A stretch of 34,243 bases of DNA, from contig PKWJ01000043.1 in assembly GCA_003132025.1 (NCBI GenBank), forward strand, positions 1 through 34,243, in the 5' to 3' direction. The stretch is from Gammaproteobacteria bacterium (lineage in GTDB: Bacteria; Pseudomonadota; Gammaproteobacteria; Steroidobacterales; Steroidobacteraceae). Of the stretch, positions 32,539 to 34,243 are shown in pieces. The translations under genes were made by a program, and so were the position numbers. Numbering within the stretch: position 1 is the first letter of the stretch; the number at the start of each line of letters is the position of its first letter. A model generated the notes under the pieces. That model had not been told where the DNA came from. It ran no database searches and was given only the letters and a program-made list of their open reading frames with translations.

Positions 32539-33162
32539 ATGACACTATCCGCTGTTCGAGGTTTTCGAGCCTTGGTAATTGCGTTGATTGCGGCGCTGGC
32601 TGCAGGCGCCCCGGCAAGTGCGCACGGCGGCGGGCACGGCGGCGGCGGAGGCCACGCGGGTGGATTTGGGTCCCGTGGGGGCGGCTTCCGCGGCTTTCAT
32701 GCCGGCTATGGGTACCGCGGTGGATTTGGAGGCCGTTATGGTGGCTGGTACGGAGGGTACGGCTACGGCGGCTGGGCTTGGCCGGGATACGGTCTGTTTC
32801 TGGCAACGCTGCCGTATGACTACTCGACATACTGGTGGAATTCAGTGCCCTACTACTACGCCGATGACAACTATTACCTGTGGGACGGTTCGATCGGAGA
32901 ATTTGAGAGTGTGAATCCTCCACCCGAGGTACTGCAGCAGGCCGGCATGCAGCCGACTGCAACGGAACTGTTCGCATATCCGAAAAATGGCCAGAGCACG
33001 GAGCAGCAAACGCAGGACCGGCAGCAATGCCAGAATTGGGCTGAATCCCAGACCGGATTTCATGCTGCTCAATCACCGACAGCAGCTGCACCGGGGCTTC
33101 AACAGAACTACCTGCAGGCACAGTCGGCATGTCTCCAGGCACGCGGCTACAGCGTGAGGTGA
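32539..33162 (+). CDS. Secreted glycine-rich protein with a C-terminal DUF6515-like domain
   Basis: A 207-residue exported protein. A Sec signal peptide (ALVIALIAALAAGAPASA, cleavage near residue 27) is followed by a Gly/His/Tyr/Trp-rich low-complexity stretch (about 28-95: GGGHGGGGGHAGGFGS, GYGYGGWAWPGYG). The C-terminal part, FAYPKNGQSTEQQTQDRQQC followed by QNWAESQTGF, resembles the domain that ends many Gly-rich envelope proteins (DUF6515, from memory), including two Cys that could pair. The role is unknown; an outer-membrane or cell-surface location is likely. I chose ATG 32539 over the upstream GTG 32530 because AAGGTGAG sits just before it. Two triple-box clusters precede it, suggesting strong control by a response regulator. 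Confidence 0.8.
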   Translation: MTLSAVRGFRALVIALIAALAAGAPASAHGGGHGGGGGHAGGFGSRGGGFRGFHAGYGYRGGFGGRYGGWYGGYGYGGWAWPGYGLFLATLPYDYSTYWWNSVPYYYADDNYYLWDGSIGEFESVNPPPEVLQQAGMQPTATELFAYPKNGQSTEQQTQDRQQCQNWAESQTGFHAAQSPTAAAPGLQQNYLQAQSACLQARGYSVR

Positions 33163-33270
33163 CCATCGAAGTCCGCGAGGCAACGTGCCGCGCAACTGCG
33201 TCCATCGCGGATTGGCTGCGGCAACGTCAGCAATCGCCCGTCTCACGTACTGCATATTGCCGTCGATGAC

Positions 33271-33318
33271 GCTGGTACCGATCGCATGCACATGCGCAGT
33301 GGTCTTGCCGGTACCAGC
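33271..33318. repeat. 10-bp perfect inverted repeat in the convergent gap before murI
   Basis: GCTGGTACCG (33271-33280) and CGGTACCAGC (33309-33318) are perfect inverted copies around a 28-nt loop that itself contains GCATG/CATGC. The surrounding 198-bp gap (33163-33360) separates two convergent genes. A further weak stem (AAGGTC-GGTCC-GGCCTT) lies near 33339-33355. Neither has a U-tract; they may act as structured transcript ends. Confidence 0.45.
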
Positions 33319-33360
33319 AGGCAGGTGGGTTGGCCCCAAGGTCGGTCCGGCCTTTGACGT

Positions 33361-34215
33361 TCAAAGATCGATCAGCTCGACCGCCCGCGAATCGATATCG
33401 CACCCCAGGAAACGCGCGCCAATCGCCGCGAACCGGGCAGCGCCGTCGGTGGCCAGAAAGCTCATCGGCGCCGCGGTCTCATCCAGGCGCAGCAATCCCC
33501 GCTCGCTCAGCATCGCTCGCGCCGCGCGTGCCGTGGTGGCGGCGGAGTCCACGATCGTCACCGTATCCCCTACCACCTCGCGAATCACCGAGCGCAGCAT
33601 CGGGAAATGTGTGCAACCCAGCACCAGCGTATCGGCCACCGCGGCCGGCATCGACCCGCTTCCAGGCGTAGACAGCGGCGCCAGGTAGCGCTGCGCGGTG
33701 GCTCGAGCCACCGCGCCCGATGTCCAGCCCTCTTCGGCCAATGCCACAAACATCTGGCACGCCACGGCGCTGACTACGGCATCGGGACGGCGGCGGCAGA
33801 TGGCACGCTGATAGGCCCCGCCGCGTACCGTGGCCTCGGTACCGATCACCGCGATGCAACCGCTGCGGGTGGCGATGACTGCTGCCTCCGCGCCCGGTTC
33901 GACCACGCCGATGACCGGCAGATCTGCGTAGCGCTCGCGCATCGAGGGCAGCGCCGCGGCCGAAGCGGTATTGCAGGCGACGACCAACGCTTTGATGCCA
34001 CGGCCAATGAGCGCATCGGCGGCCTGCAGGGCGTAGCGCACCACCGTTTCGGCGCTCTTGGTACCGTAGGGCAGGCGAGCGGTATCGCCCAGGTAAATGA
34101 ACTGCTCGCGCGGCAGCTCATCGCGCAGCGCGCGCAGTACCGTCAGGCCGCCGACGCCCGAATCGAATACGCCGATCGCGCGGGAAGAATCAACCACCGG
34201 ACCGTTCGTCAGCAT
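33361..34215 (-). CDS. murI: Glutamate racemase
   Basis: MurI makes D-glutamate for peptidoglycan in the cytoplasm. The 284-residue product keeps the catalytic set: Asp18 in GVFDSGVGG, the first cysteine Cys81 in VVACNTAS, and Cys201 and His203 in LGCTHFP. YLGDTARLPYGTKS near residues 41-54 is also diagnostic. It converges with the glycine-rich protein gene across a 198-bp gap. The ATG at 34215 is close to the window end and its promoter is mostly out of view; no clear ribosome site is seen, and GATAAC lies 7 nt before the ATG. Confidence 0.96.
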   Translation of the reverse strand: MLTNGPVVDSSRAIGVFDSGVGGLTVLRALRDELPREQFIYLGDTARLPYGTKSAETVVRYALQAADALIGRGIKALVVACNTASAAALPSMRERYADLPVIGVVEPGAEAAVIATRSGCIAVIGTEATVRGGAYQRAICRRRPDAVVSAVACQMFVALAEEGWTSGAVARATAQRYLAPLSTPGSGSMPAAVADTLVLGCTHFPMLRSVIREVVGDTVTIVDSAATTARAARAMLSERGLLRLDETAAPMSFLATDGAARFAAIGARFLGCDIDSRAVELIDL

Positions 34216-34243
34216 TCAGCTGGTTATCGGACACACGGGGAAT

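Noticed and set aside
33073-33339. 88-codon minus-strand frame between the Gly-rich gene and murI
   Set aside because: Overlaps the 3' end of a real gene, has no recognised domain and no ribosome site.
1-34243. CRISPR arrays, insertion sequences, tRNA or rRNA genes
   Set aside because: No regularly spaced long repeats, transposase motifs, terminal inverted repeats with target duplications, or tRNA-like cloverleaf sequences were recognised on either strand by eye.

Overview
The window is high-GC, gene-dense chromosomal DNA from a proteobacterium, most likely a gammaproteobacterium. Homodimeric-type AceE, RNase T, class II dihydroorotase, CGFS glutaredoxin GrxD and a ModE/ModABC locus together fit that group. 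A lineage near Nevskiales/Steroidobacterales/Xanthomonadales is plausible, but this is inference from gene content only. No tRNA, rRNA, CRISPR array, insertion sequence or convincing U-tract terminator was seen.

Layout. (1) 1-3 kb, minus: aceE followed by the start of aceF (TTG start, cut by the window edge). (2) 3.1-9.5 kb: plus-strand housekeeping genes, namely an M17 aminopeptidase, pyrC and rnt (4-bp overlaps), an AllA-like cupin, a PuuD-like membrane protein, nadC and a GNAT acetyltransferase, with grxD on the minus strand. (3) 9.6-13.5 kb, plus: a molybdate operon (secreted protein, modE, modA, modB, modC) headed by a ModE-box-like palindrome. (4) 13.5-18.8 kb, minus: marR, outer-membrane lipoprotein, emrA, emrB, then cynS (cyanase), which converges on modC with overlapping stop codons. 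(5) 18.8-27 kb, minus: an OmpR-type response regulator, histidine kinase, RND permease, adaptor and outer-membrane factor in one tight operon. (6) 27-33.2 kb: an RpoE-like sigma factor (minus), then on the plus strand a divergent ferritin-like protein, an SPFH/prohibitin-like lipoprotein, a GH15 glucoamylase and a glycine-rich secreted protein. (7) murI (minus) at the right end.

The most interesting signal is not a gene. Five clusters of three direct AT-rich half-sites (ATTAA, CTTAA or ATTAG type) are spaced at exactly 11 bp. They lie upstream of the response-regulator operon (26981-27007), in the divergent sigma-factor/ferritin-like region (27892-27918 and 27986-28012), and upstream of the glycine-rich protein (32361-32387 and 32451-32477). 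An 11-bp direct repeat is the usual site geometry of PhoP/PmrA/QseB-type OmpR-family regulators. I infer that the local regulator controls its own RND efflux operon and the adjacent envelope/stress cluster as one local regulon.

Other points are an RND permease lacking two AcrB proton-relay residues, a ferritin-like protein without its expected E-x-x-H motifs, an RpoE-like sigma factor without an adjacent anti-sigma gene, a palindromic operator at marR, and several genes with no Shine-Dalgarno but a -10-like hexamer 7-9 nt before the ATG (possible leaderless mRNAs).
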